Of a DNA stretch of 64,000 nucleotides, positions 1-7,324 are shown piece after piece; positions within the stretch are counted from its first letter, which is position 1; each line of letters begins with the position of its first letter. The stretch covers positions 1 to 64,000 of the forward strand of contig JAHZHI010000024.1 of NCBI GenBank assembly GCA_019420345.1, given 5' to 3'. The notes under the pieces are model-generated. The model had not been told where the DNA came from and searched no databases. It saw nothing but the letters and a program-made list of their open reading frames with translations. The DNA comes from Peptococcaceae bacterium. GTDB taxonomy: Bacteria > Bacillota > Peptococcia > Peptococcales > Peptococcaceae. The position numbers and the translations under genes are program-made.

Positions 1-239
1 GGCTAAGTCATCGAAGGGGGGAGTAAGGCCACAGCATTTCTCCAAGAAACCAGGAAGGCAAGAGAAGATTCGACGAAAAGTACATATCTTCCTGGGGGCC
101 CAACCGCTGACGCGGTCGTGGACGTACAGGCAGGCGCGGGCGGCGAGTCCCGAGCCAGCCAGCCTGAGTTGGGCAGGGAACCCCAACGCCGAATGCGGGC
201 GGCAAAGCACCGCAGAAAATTTATTGGGAGGGAAATATA
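1..239 (+). promoter_or_regulatory. Repeated 5' leader L, copy 1
   Basis: GC-rich leader ending at the TTG start of the first surface-protein gene; its upstream part is cut by the window edge. It folds locally on paper: CCAGGAAG (50-57) with CTTCCTGG (88-95), ACCGC (103-107) with GCGGT (112-116), CAGGC (127-131) with GCCTG (162-166), GTTGGG (168-173) with CCCAAC (182-187), and GCGG (195-198) with CCGC (210-213). The last part, GGGAGGGA, is the ribosome site. Near-identical copies sit at 7034, 11164 and 15725. I do not recognise it as a known riboswitch class. Confidence 0.8.
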
Positions 240-2612
240 TTGAATAAGATCTCTAAAAAGATTGTAGCGCTGGTTACCATGGCAGCCTTCGTTCTGACCT
301 TGGTTCCTGCTGCTGCATTTGCGGCTACAGAACCAACATTATCTACTGTTCAGACAGTTGATAAAAATGTAAGTGCTGAAGTTGGCGAAAAGGTAGCAAT
401 TTCTTATGATTTGCGTGATGTAAATGATGCTGCTTCAGCTGCATCTGGTACAGTATTTTTCTGGGCAGAAGATGCAAGTGGCAATGTAACCCGTTTGGTA
501 AATTTCTATAAAACTGAAGCTGGGGAAACATTTAACGCCCAAAAAACTAATGACACTATAAATTATGGTGCTTCTCTGTGGCTGGACCAGCAAGGTTTTA
601 CTGCTATTCAAAATGGCGACATCTACGTTTCCTTTACTCAAACTGGCACATATACCATTAAAGCTGGTGTATATTATGGTGGCGCATCCTTAGATTCTAG
701 TGCTGTAAATGTTTCTATGGATGATATCATTCCATTTGCTAATGTAGATAATTACAAGACCATCCAAGTTTCTCAGCAAGACCTTGGCGCTGTAGATAAG
801 GTCGAAATTAATGATACAGTAGCTACTAATGGTAAGGCAAACGGCGCAGATGTTTATGCTAATAATGTAGATACTAAAACTTTGAAGGTTGAAGCATTTG
901 TTGGCAATGCTGTAGCAAAGAACGAACCATTTACAGTGACTACCAGTTCCTCTAATCTGACAGTTACTCCTAAGGATATGAACGGTAATGCATTTGGTGA
1001 TGAACCAGTTGTAACTGACAAGAATGGTGCATTCCAAGTAGATTATAGTGCTAGCAAAGCTGGTACCTACAAGATTTATCTCGAAGCTGAAGATGGTTAC
1101 AAAGTAACTGTAACTGTTAAAGCGACAGACAACAATAGTGCATATCCGGCAACCATTGAAACTACTGTAAATAATGCACAGATTCTCAATGTAAATGATA
1201 TGCCGAAAGTAAATGAAAATGCTGATGAAAATCTTGCGGATGCTGTTCAGTTTGTAATCAAAGATCAGAATGGTGATGTATTGACTGGTGAAGGTGCAAT
1301 CACAACCGATTCCGAAGAACCTGCTGCAAGTTATAACGATAATGCTCAGTATGTAAAGGTTGTTGCTAAACCAGATAAATTCAAGGGATCTGCTTCTGAT
1401 TTCAAATTAGCTTGGAATGAAGATGCAGATGCATATACCATTTATCACAATGCAGCAGCTACTAACAAGCTTGTTGCTGGTGAATACACCATCCGTGTTG
1501 CTCTTTACACCACTGGTGACTATGCAGATGCAACCTTCACTGTAGATCAATTTGGAAAGATTGCAGGCATCAAAGTTAAATTTGCAAATGCTGACAATAA
1601 TTCTAAAATTGAAGATTTAAATGAAGTTGCTTTGAATAGTGACAGCACAACAACTGTTCATGGTACAGTCGTTTTTGTTGATAAAAATGGCATTGAACAA
1701 CCTGCTACTGATTATAGTATCGGTGCAAATGGCACAGCTGTAGAAAAATTGGAAAAGGGATCGGATAACAAGTTTACCTTAACCCTGAAAAAAGCAGATG
1801 AAGATTTGCTTGGCACCAAGGTAAACGTTATTGCTATTGATTCTAACAATGGTTATTCTACCACTGGCACCTTAACGATTGTTGATGCAAACAAGACTGA
1901 TGCATACACTGTCGCATTTGATAGTGAAAATGGTGAAGTCGGCAAAAACAATACCGTTAATCTTTCCATCGTTGATGAAGATGGTAATGTAGCAAAAGAA
2001 ATTGATGGTACAGTAACTGCTTATGTTGCAGACAAATCTGTAGAAGATGCTAATGTTGACGTTACAGTAAGCGATTCAGAGCTTACTGACGGTAAAAATG
2101 CAAAAATCACCGTATATTCTGATAAAGAAACTAAGGCTGATATCGTTGTTGCAGTTGTAACTGAAGATGGCATTATTTATGCTAATACTTTAAGTTATAC
2201 CTTTGGCGCAGCTGATATTAACGCTGATAAGATCGTTGCTATGACCATCGGTTCCACCGACATGATCGTTAACAATGAAATTGTTAACGGCGATGCTGCT
2301 CCTTATGTAGCTGACGGCCGCACCATGGTTCCTATCCGTGCACTGACCGAAACCTTCGGTGCTAAGGTTGACTATGATAACGATGCTCAGACTGTTACCA
2401 TCGTTGATGGCGACACCACTATCGTTATGACCATCGGCGAAACCACCTACACTGTGAACGGCGAAGAAAAGACCATGGACGTTGCTCCAGTGATCGGTTC
2501 TGGTGATCGTACCTATGTACCAGTTCGTTTCGTAGCAGAAGCACTGGGCTATAAGGTAACCCCACTCTACGCTGCTGACGGTACCACCGCTAGCGTAGTT
2601 TTCCAGAAATAA
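240..2612 (+). CDS. Exported stalk-domain surface protein 1
   Basis: Exported protein of 790 residues. The TTG start is chosen because GGGAGGGA lies just upstream and the next codons encode a clear signal peptide (MNKISKKIV..., cleavage near AFA, residue 28). The middle is Asp/Asn/Val/Thr-rich with beta-strand-like repeats resembling Ig-like or invasin-type domains, for example DAVQFVIKDQNGD and FDSENGEVGKNNT. From about residue 665 it has two half-repeats of the copper-amine-oxidase-N (stalk) type: VPIRALTETFGAKVDYD and VPVRFVAEALGYKV. The function is unknown; such domains usually occur at the cell surface. It belongs to a family with the genes at 7325, 11400 and 16008, and its C-terminal subtype (GSTDM...MVPIRAL) matches the copy at 11400. 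It is monocistronic, with a terminator at 2669. Confidence 0.85.
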   Translation: MNKISKKIVALVTMAAFVLTLVPAAAFAATEPTLSTVQTVDKNVSAEVGEKVAISYDLRDVNDAASAASGTVFFWAEDASGNVTRLVNFYKTEAGETFNAQKTNDTINYGASLWLDQQGFTAIQNGDIYVSFTQTGTYTIKAGVYYGGASLDSSAVNVSMDDIIPFANVDNYKTIQVSQQDLGAVDKVEINDTVATNGKANGADVYANNVDTKTLKVEAFVGNAVAKNEPFTVTTSSSNLTVTPKDMNGNAFGDEPVVTDKNGAFQVDYSASKAGTYKIYLEAEDGYKVTVTVKATDNNSAYPATIETTVNNAQILNVNDMPKVNENADENLADAVQFVIKDQNGDVLTGEGAITTDSEEPAASYNDNAQYVKVVAKPDKFKGSASDFKLAWNEDADAYTIYHNAAATNKLVAGEYTIRVALYTTGDYADATFTVDQFGKIAGIKVKFANADNNSKIEDLNEVALNSDSTTTVHGTVVFVDKNGIEQPATDYSIGANGTAVEKLEKGSDNKFTLTLKKADEDLLGTKVNVIAIDSNNGYSTTGTLTIVDANKTDAYTVAFDSENGEVGKNNTVNLSIVDEDGNVAKEIDGTVTAYVADKSVEDANVDVTVSDSELTDGKNAKITVYSDKETKADIVVAVVTEDGIIYANTLSYTFGAADINADKIVAMTIGSTDMIVNNEIVNGDAAPYVADGRTMVPIRALTETFGAKVDYDNDAQTVTIVDGDTTIVMTIGETTYTVNGEEKTMDVAPVIGSGDRTYVPVRFVAEALGYKVTPLYAADGTTASVVFQK

Positions 2613-2668
2613 GATAGGGATCTCCACTTATCATTCAATCACGCTTCTGGAAAATGTTCGTGATACTC

Positions 2669-2700
2669 GTAGTGCTCTCTTTTGAGAGCACTACATTTTT
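2669..2700 (+). terminator. Intrinsic terminator after surface gene 1
   Basis: Perfect 11-bp stem GTAGTGCTCTC / GAGAGCACTAC with a TTTT loop, then ATTTTT. It replaces the CCCTCG-type terminator used by the other family members. Confidence 0.85.
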
Positions 2701-2788
2701 AAATTTTGACATGCTTAATAGTAATGTAGAGATAAAAACAGAATGTAAAGAACATGTAAACGATACTATTAAGGAGGAAAAAGAAATC

Positions 2789-5773
2789 ATGAAAAAAACG
2801 AAAAAACGTTTTTTAAGTGCTTTGCTGGCATGCGCGATGATCATCGGTCTATTCCCATTCGCGGCTTTTGCGGCTAATAGTACATCGTTGCCTACAGCAA
2901 ATGCAAATGGTGTGATTAAGCTGACCGAGGATGTGACGGTAGCAGATTCTATCGTAATTGATAAAGACACCACTATTGATTTGAATGGTCACGGACTTAC
3001 ATATAATGGTAATGGTGGCGTATTTGTTAATGTTAAAAGTGGCACTTTGACTGTTCGCGATACATCCGCTAATGGTGATGGCAGGTTATATGTTAACGAA
3101 CAAACGACAACAACGGGTGTTACGCCATTAAAATGTGTGCAGGTATATGCTAACGCTGGTTTTACTCTTGAAAGTGGTACTGTAGAAAATACCTGCACAG
3201 CATTTGAAGCTACTCAAACAATTACTAACTATGGGACAGTGACCATTAAAGGTGGTACTGTAAAAGGTTCGACAGGCATTTTCATGTTTGCTCCAACATT
3301 GGGAATGCCTGGTACGTGGGATGACAATTCTGCAGTGTGCAATATTTCTGGTGGTACTGTTCAGGGTGTAGCCCCAACAACCAGTGAAGGCCAAGCTATT
3401 GGCGCTGACCAAAACTGGTCATATGGTATTGCCATGTATGGCCCTGGTGTAGCAAATGGTAGTGTAGATAATTCCAAAGTTGCTCTGAATATCAGTGGTG
3501 GAACGATCACCGCTGGACAAGCCATTGGCACCAATGCCAGCGGTGGTAAATACGCTGGTTATACCTTGACTATGACAGGTGGTACTGTGGACGGCACCGA
3601 TAAGGGAACCGGTATGTACCTGCCTGCAATTGGTGTGAATAATATTTCTGGCGGCACAGTAACTGGTGCACAAGGCATCCGTATTTGTGCTGGTGACTTG
3701 AATATTACTGGTGGAACCATCGAAGGTACTATGTTAAGTGACAACTCCGACTTGGTTGCTGGCGGCAGTGGTGGCACCAATGGTGCTATTGTTGTTGGGA
3801 AAGCAAGTAGCGGTTATGTTGGCAACCTTAATGTAAACATTTCCGGTCAGGCGCAGGTTGTCAACACTGCAACGAAGTCCAACGCTACTGATGTAGCCCC
3901 TGCTATTGTTGTTTCAGATAAAAATATGGCAAGCATGGACTATGATGATTTGTCCATCAATGTTAATGTTAGCGGTCAAGTGACTGGTGATATTGTTAAG
4001 GTATCTAATTTAATTCCTGACGACAAAACTACAGATGGTGGCAATACCACACTGAGCCTTGATGGCTGTACTGTTTCTGGCAATGTAACAAACAGTTCTA
4101 AGACCCCAGTGAGCGTTGAAAACAGCACCATTACTGGTAACGTATCCAACACATCTGAGGGTAGTCTGTTGGTTGATACAACGACCGTACAGGGCGAAGT
4201 CAGCAATAGTGGTAATGGTCAAGCAGCAGTGTTCAATAGCGCAGTTAGCGCAACAAGCGGCAGCAATATGAGCGTTATTGGCAGCACTGTTGCAGGTCAG
4301 CCTGCACAGGATACTGCCGCCGACGATGTTGTCGCATTTGTGAATGCTAAACCATACGATTCCTTGACAACTGCACTTCAAGCGGCAAACGACGGTGATA
4401 TCGTGCGCTTGGTAAAAGATGTTACAGTTGATGTAACAGGTAATCCGGGTTCTGGCGCTGGCGCATTGACAATCGATAAAAACATCACTTTGGATGGTAA
4501 TGGCAAAACCATTACAGCAGGTACTGGATTTAGCTATAACACTGGTAGCAATCGTGGCGAATACCATGTCATCAATGTAACAAATCCTGCTACCAACGTG
4601 GTTATTAAGAACTTGACCATTGACGGCAAAAACAATGCAACAACAAGTGGTGCTCGTTCTGGCATCAATGTATGGTCTGATGACAAGGCGCATCAAATTA
4701 ACGTTACCATTGATAATGTAACAGTGAAAGACTGCTCCACCTATGGCCTCACCTTGAATAATGCGAACGCAACGGTTAATGGTCTTGCAACCTCTGGCAA
4801 TGCTTGGGGTGGTATCAATGCTGACAGTAAATATGGCAACACCGCATTGACTGTAAATGACGCTAGCATTGCTGAAGACAATTCCATTAAGTTTGAACAG
4901 TCTACTGGCGCTGCTGGTGGCACTGTGAGCGGCACCATCAATGGCGGCAACTTCCAGTATGTAACGACTGGTGATGATGTAGATCTCAACTTGCTTGTTA
5001 ATGGCGGTACCTTTGCAACGGGCGATTATACTGGTGCGGTGGATATTAACGGATATCTTGCACCAGGAATGACCATTAACCCATCTACCGGCGAAGTGTA
5101 TGAAATTCCTCCATACACTGGCAAGTACAGCTATGCCATCAACGTTGCCAATATGGACAACGGCAGTGTGTCCGTTGACAAGTATGCCACCGAAGGCGAG
5201 AAAGTGACCCTCACCGTCACCCCTGACAAGGCTTACAAGCTGGATGAACTCACCGTTACTGCAAATGGCAAGGATGTAGAGCTCACCAATAACGGCGATG
5301 GCACCTACACCTTCACCATGCCAAGCAGCAACGTGAAAGTCAGCGCTTCTTTCGTAGAAGATGAAGACTACGTTGAACCAGACAACAGCATCACCGTCTC
5401 CATGACCATTGGTTCCAACGATTTTGTCATCAATAACAACATCGTGACCGTGCCAGATGCTGCACCATACATCGCCAACGATCGCACCTATGTGCCATTC
5501 CGCGCACTGGGCGAAGCCCTTGGCGCTAAAGTTGTATGGGACAACGATGCGCGCACCGTCACCTACACCCTTGGTGACACTGAAATCGTCATGACCATCG
5601 GCGATACCACCTACACCATCAACGGCGTAGAAAAGAGCATGGATGTAGCACCAGAAATCACTGGCGACCGCACCTATGTGCCAGTACGCTTCGTAGCAGA
5701 AGGGCTTGGCTTCAAAGTCACCCCACTCTACGCAGACAACGGCACCACCGCAAGCGTGGTATTCGAGAAGTAA
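2789..5773 (+). CDS. Exported beta-helix/stalk-domain surface protein
   Basis: Exported protein of 994 residues. The start is the ATG at 2789, behind AAGGAGG and directly before the signal peptide MKKTKKRFLSALLACAMIIG; an in-frame upstream ATG at 2654 runs through the preceding terminator and is rejected. The body has many short ISGGTV / ITGGTI / VTGD turns typical of right-handed parallel beta-helices (pectin-lyase-like surface proteins). Around residues 790-865 is a module ending in TFTMPSSNVKVSASF, typical of InlB B-repeat or Listeria-Bacteroides repeats. Residues from about 870 are the same stalk domain as in the neighbours (GSNDF...YVPFRALGEALGAKV). It lacks leader L and the MNKISKK signal peptide, so it shares only the C-terminal anchor with the family. 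It is probably an adhesin or wall protein; the ligand is unknown. Confidence 0.82.
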   Translation: MKKTKKRFLSALLACAMIIGLFPFAAFAANSTSLPTANANGVIKLTEDVTVADSIVIDKDTTIDLNGHGLTYNGNGGVFVNVKSGTLTVRDTSANGDGRLYVNEQTTTTGVTPLKCVQVYANAGFTLESGTVENTCTAFEATQTITNYGTVTIKGGTVKGSTGIFMFAPTLGMPGTWDDNSAVCNISGGTVQGVAPTTSEGQAIGADQNWSYGIAMYGPGVANGSVDNSKVALNISGGTITAGQAIGTNASGGKYAGYTLTMTGGTVDGTDKGTGMYLPAIGVNNISGGTVTGAQGIRICAGDLNITGGTIEGTMLSDNSDLVAGGSGGTNGAIVVGKASSGYVGNLNVNISGQAQVVNTATKSNATDVAPAIVVSDKNMASMDYDDLSINVNVSGQVTGDIVKVSNLIPDDKTTDGGNTTLSLDGCTVSGNVTNSSKTPVSVENSTITGNVSNTSEGSLLVDTTTVQGEVSNSGNGQAAVFNSAVSATSGSNMSVIGSTVAGQPAQDTAADDVVAFVNAKPYDSLTTALQAANDGDIVRLVKDVTVDVTGNPGSGAGALTIDKNITLDGNGKTITAGTGFSYNTGSNRGEYHVINVTNPATNVVIKNLTIDGKNNATTSGARSGINVWSDDKAHQINVTIDNVTVKDCSTYGLTLNNANATVNGLATSGNAWGGINADSKYGNTALTVNDASIAEDNSIKFEQSTGAAGGTVSGTINGGNFQYVTTGDDVDLNLLVNGGTFATGDYTGAVDINGYLAPGMTINPSTGEVYEIPPYTGKYSYAINVANMDNGSVSVDKYATEGEKVTLTVTPDKAYKLDELTVTANGKDVELTNNGDGTYTFTMPSSNVKVSASFVEDEDYVEPDNSITVSMTIGSNDFVINNNIVTVPDAAPYIANDRTYVPFRALGEALGAKVVWDNDARTVTYTLGDTEIVMTIGDTTYTINGVEKSMDVAPEITGDRTYVPVRFVAEGLGFKVTPLYADNGTTASVVFEK

Positions 5774-5802
5774 TCGCTGATGACATGCTCGTAAAGCAAA
5801 CG

Positions 5803-5836
5803 AACCCTCGTCTCCTTCGGGAGGCGAGGGTTTTTC
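5803..5836 (+). terminator. Terminator, CCCTCG type
   Basis: Stem CCCTCGTCTCC / GGGAGGCGAGGG followed by TTTTT. The same hairpin ends the surface genes at 9695, 14128 and 18367. Confidence 0.9.
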
Positions 5837-5856
5837 TATTATAATAGGAAGAAAAT

Positions 5857-5887
5857 GAAAAAAGCTGGCGCAGTGCGTCAGCTTTTT
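5857..5887 (-). terminator. Bidirectional terminator
   Basis: AAAAAGCTG...CAGCTTTTT hairpin that overlaps the stop codon of the minus-strand nuclease-like gene and also faces the plus-strand surface gene. Confidence 0.75.
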
Positions 5888-6459
5888 GGTGTTAGGCGAT
5901 CGTATTGGACGATGGTTTCACCTGTTTTGCGATTGATCTTTTCTTTATAGAGCAGGGTGTATTTGGTCTGCCCTTTGGTGTAGTCTTTTCCTGTTTTGGG
6001 GAAGAAGGAACGGCAGAAGAACACATCCTGCTCTTTCTCTTTGGCGATAAAAATATAGAGAGTGTCGGTGTCCTTTGGGGTGACGAGCAGATAGTCGGAC
6101 TGAATCGCCGAGTAGGGATCGCGCTTGGGGTTATAACGAAAGACGAGCTCGTTGCTGTCGAGCAGTGTCTCGAGATCGAGAAGGTGGTGCAGGCGCGGGG
6201 CAATTTTTTCAAAGCTGGCGCTTTTGCGGAGATCATCGTCAGTGAGGCGGCCCTGCAGAATGGCATCGAAGGCCTGCTGTCGGCGTGCGCGGGCGATGCG
6301 CAGATCGGTCAGTTTATGCAGGCCGGCGAGATGGTGAAAATGATCGGCCTGAAAGCGCAGAACGATGGTGACCGTTTTACCTTTTCGCCCGATGATCATT
6401 TTGTATTCGGTGGCAAGCAGTCGTTCAAAGGCTTGCGCGCGCTGCTGTAAATCGTTCAT
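5878..6459 (-). CDS. PBECR4-like nuclease-domain protein
   Basis: Protein of 193 residues. The start is the ATG at 6459, directly behind GAGGAGG; a longer frame reading 16 residues upstream runs into the leader and is rejected. It begins MNDLQQRAQAFERLL, followed by a region with HFHHLAGLHKL near residue 40-50. This resembles the PBECR4 family (phage barnase/EndoU/colicin-like nuclease group) of Firmicutes and phages. The assignment is from memory of the family pattern. If right, it may be an RNA-cleaving toxin or phage-associated enzyme. No immunity gene is obvious beside it. It lies alone on the minus strand between two surface-protein cassettes and is preceded by a 220-base leader with its own promoter and terminator. 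No signal peptide or membrane segment is seen. Confidence 0.65.
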   Translation of the reverse strand: MNDLQQRAQAFERLLATEYKMIIGRKGKTVTIVLRFQADHFHHLAGLHKLTDLRIARARRQQAFDAILQGRLTDDDLRKSASFEKIAPRLHHLLDLETLLDSNELVFRYNPKRDPYSAIQSDYLLVTPKDTDTLYIFIAKEKEQDVFFCRSFFPKTGKDYTKGQTKYTLLYKEKINRKTGETIVQYDRLTPKS

Positions 6460-6485
6460 TGCTGACCTCCTCGTTGATTGCATAA

Positions 6486-6681
6486 GAAAAGCCGTCCTGC
6501 TCGGCAAGACGGCTTGAGCATTTTCTTTCGGTCGTGGGACCTAGCCGGGTTGGGGTTTCGCTGCCCAACCCCTCTCGTGGGCTCCACATAGCAAGGCTTC
6601 CCGGCACGCTGCTATGCTTCATCGCTTGAACAGACACACGCCGTTGCCTGTTGTGAAATCAACGATCACATCGTGTTTCAT
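6486..6681 (-). ncRNA. Candidate structured leader/attenuator RNA
   Basis: About 195 bases between a minus-strand promoter (6688-6716) and a strong terminator hairpin (6490-6514, AGCCGTC...GACGGCT, then TTTTC) that ends 27 bases before the ATG of the PBECR4-like gene. An internal stem pairs CATAGCA with TGCTATG; another pairs GTGG-AGCC with GGCT...CCAC around a GGGTTGGG/CCCAACCC hairpin. GGCAACGGC (6640-6648) can pair with GCCGTCTTGCC (6503-6513), which is the 5' arm of the terminator, so it could act as an antiterminator. The length also fits a 6S-type RNA, which I cannot confirm or exclude. Confidence 0.55.
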
Positions 6682-6687
6682 AACTTT

Positions 6688-6716
6688 ATCATAGCAACGA
6701 CCTTCGGAAAATACAA
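6688..6716 (-). promoter_or_regulatory. Sigma-A-like promoter for leader RNA
   Basis: On the minus strand TTGTAT (6711-6716), 17 bases, TATGAT (6688-6693). The predicted start is near 6681. Confidence 0.6.
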
Positions 6717-6754
6717 GCATTTTGTGGCTTTTTGTGTGCTTTTATGCCTTGCGT

Positions 6755-7033
6755 GGCTTTTGTTATTTCCACTGTCGCCGCGGTGGGGGGATGATCAATT
6801 TTTGGGGGGACTTTACTTTCTTCCTTTTCTCGCTCCCTCCCTCGGCGGGATGCCCGTTTGCGAAACACCCTCCCTTTGGGGGGCTTTTTTTATTTGATGC
6901 GTTTCCGTGGAGAATATGGACAGTTGACTAAAAACGATTGTGCACGTCCGTTTATTCTTGCGCCAGCCAAGAGGCCGCGCCCGCACTCCCCGCCCAAAGG
7001 GGGCGGCACGGCCAGCGGTCTTTGTAGGGGACT
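6755..7033 (+). repeat. Intergenic repeat U, copy 1
   Basis: Non-coding repeat starting GGCTTTTGTTATTTCC and running through GTCGCCGCGGTGGGGGGATG, a T-rich tract, CCCTTTGGGGGGCTTTTTTTA, and CCCGCCCAAAGGGGGCGG, up to leader L. A near full-length copy lies at 15444-15725, a rearranged one at 10846-10940 plus 11113-11163, and a fragment at 19094-19125. The open frames across it are composition artefacts. I see no transposase and no clear terminal inverted repeats. Confidence 0.75.
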
Positions 7034-7324
7034 GGCTAAGTCATCGAAGGGGGGAGTAAGGCCACAGCATTTCTCCAAGAAACCAGGAAGGCAAGAGAAG
7101 ATTCGACGAAAAGTACATATCTTCCTGGGGGCCCAACCGCTGACGCGGTCGTGGACGTACAGGCAGGCGCGGGCGGCGAGTCCCGAGCCAGCCAGCCTGA
7201 GTTGGGCAGGAACCCCCAACGCCTGATTGCAGACAGGCTTCTCTCTGCAAACCCCTGTGGAAACATCCACAGCCCTGACTACAGCAGGGAAAGACTGTAG
7301 AAATTTAATTGGGAGGGAAATATA
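7034..7324 (+). promoter_or_regulatory. Repeated 5' leader L, copy 2 (variant tail)
   Basis: It matches copy 1 through the GTTGGG/CCCAAC hairpin (outer stem 7083-7090 with 7121-7128). The last hairpin is then replaced by three small hairpins: TTGCAGA/TCTGCAA (7227-7250), CTGTGGA/TCCACAG (7255-7272) and CTACAG/CTGTAG (7279-7300). The ribosome site GGGAGGGA and the TTG start are unchanged. Confidence 0.8.

Noticed and set aside
1..60. GGGGGGAGTAAGG in leader L as a yybP-ykoY (Mn2+) riboswitch core
   Set aside because: The second conserved half (CGAGACC-type) and the GUCAUC pairing partner are missing; only the GGGGAGTA part fits.
240..2612. Four surface proteins as copper amine oxidases
   Set aside because: Only the N-terminal-type domain is present; no catalytic amine oxidase domain follows, and in bacteria such domains serve as surface stalks.
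2654..2788. An ATG 45 codons upstream of the beta-helix protein
   Set aside because: It lies inside the terminator of the previous gene and has no ribosome site; the signal peptide starts at 2789.
7041..7266. Open frames on both strands of leader L and repeat U
   Set aside because: They follow from the GC-rich repeat; no ribosome sites, and the frames do not survive between copies (copy 4 changes the reading).
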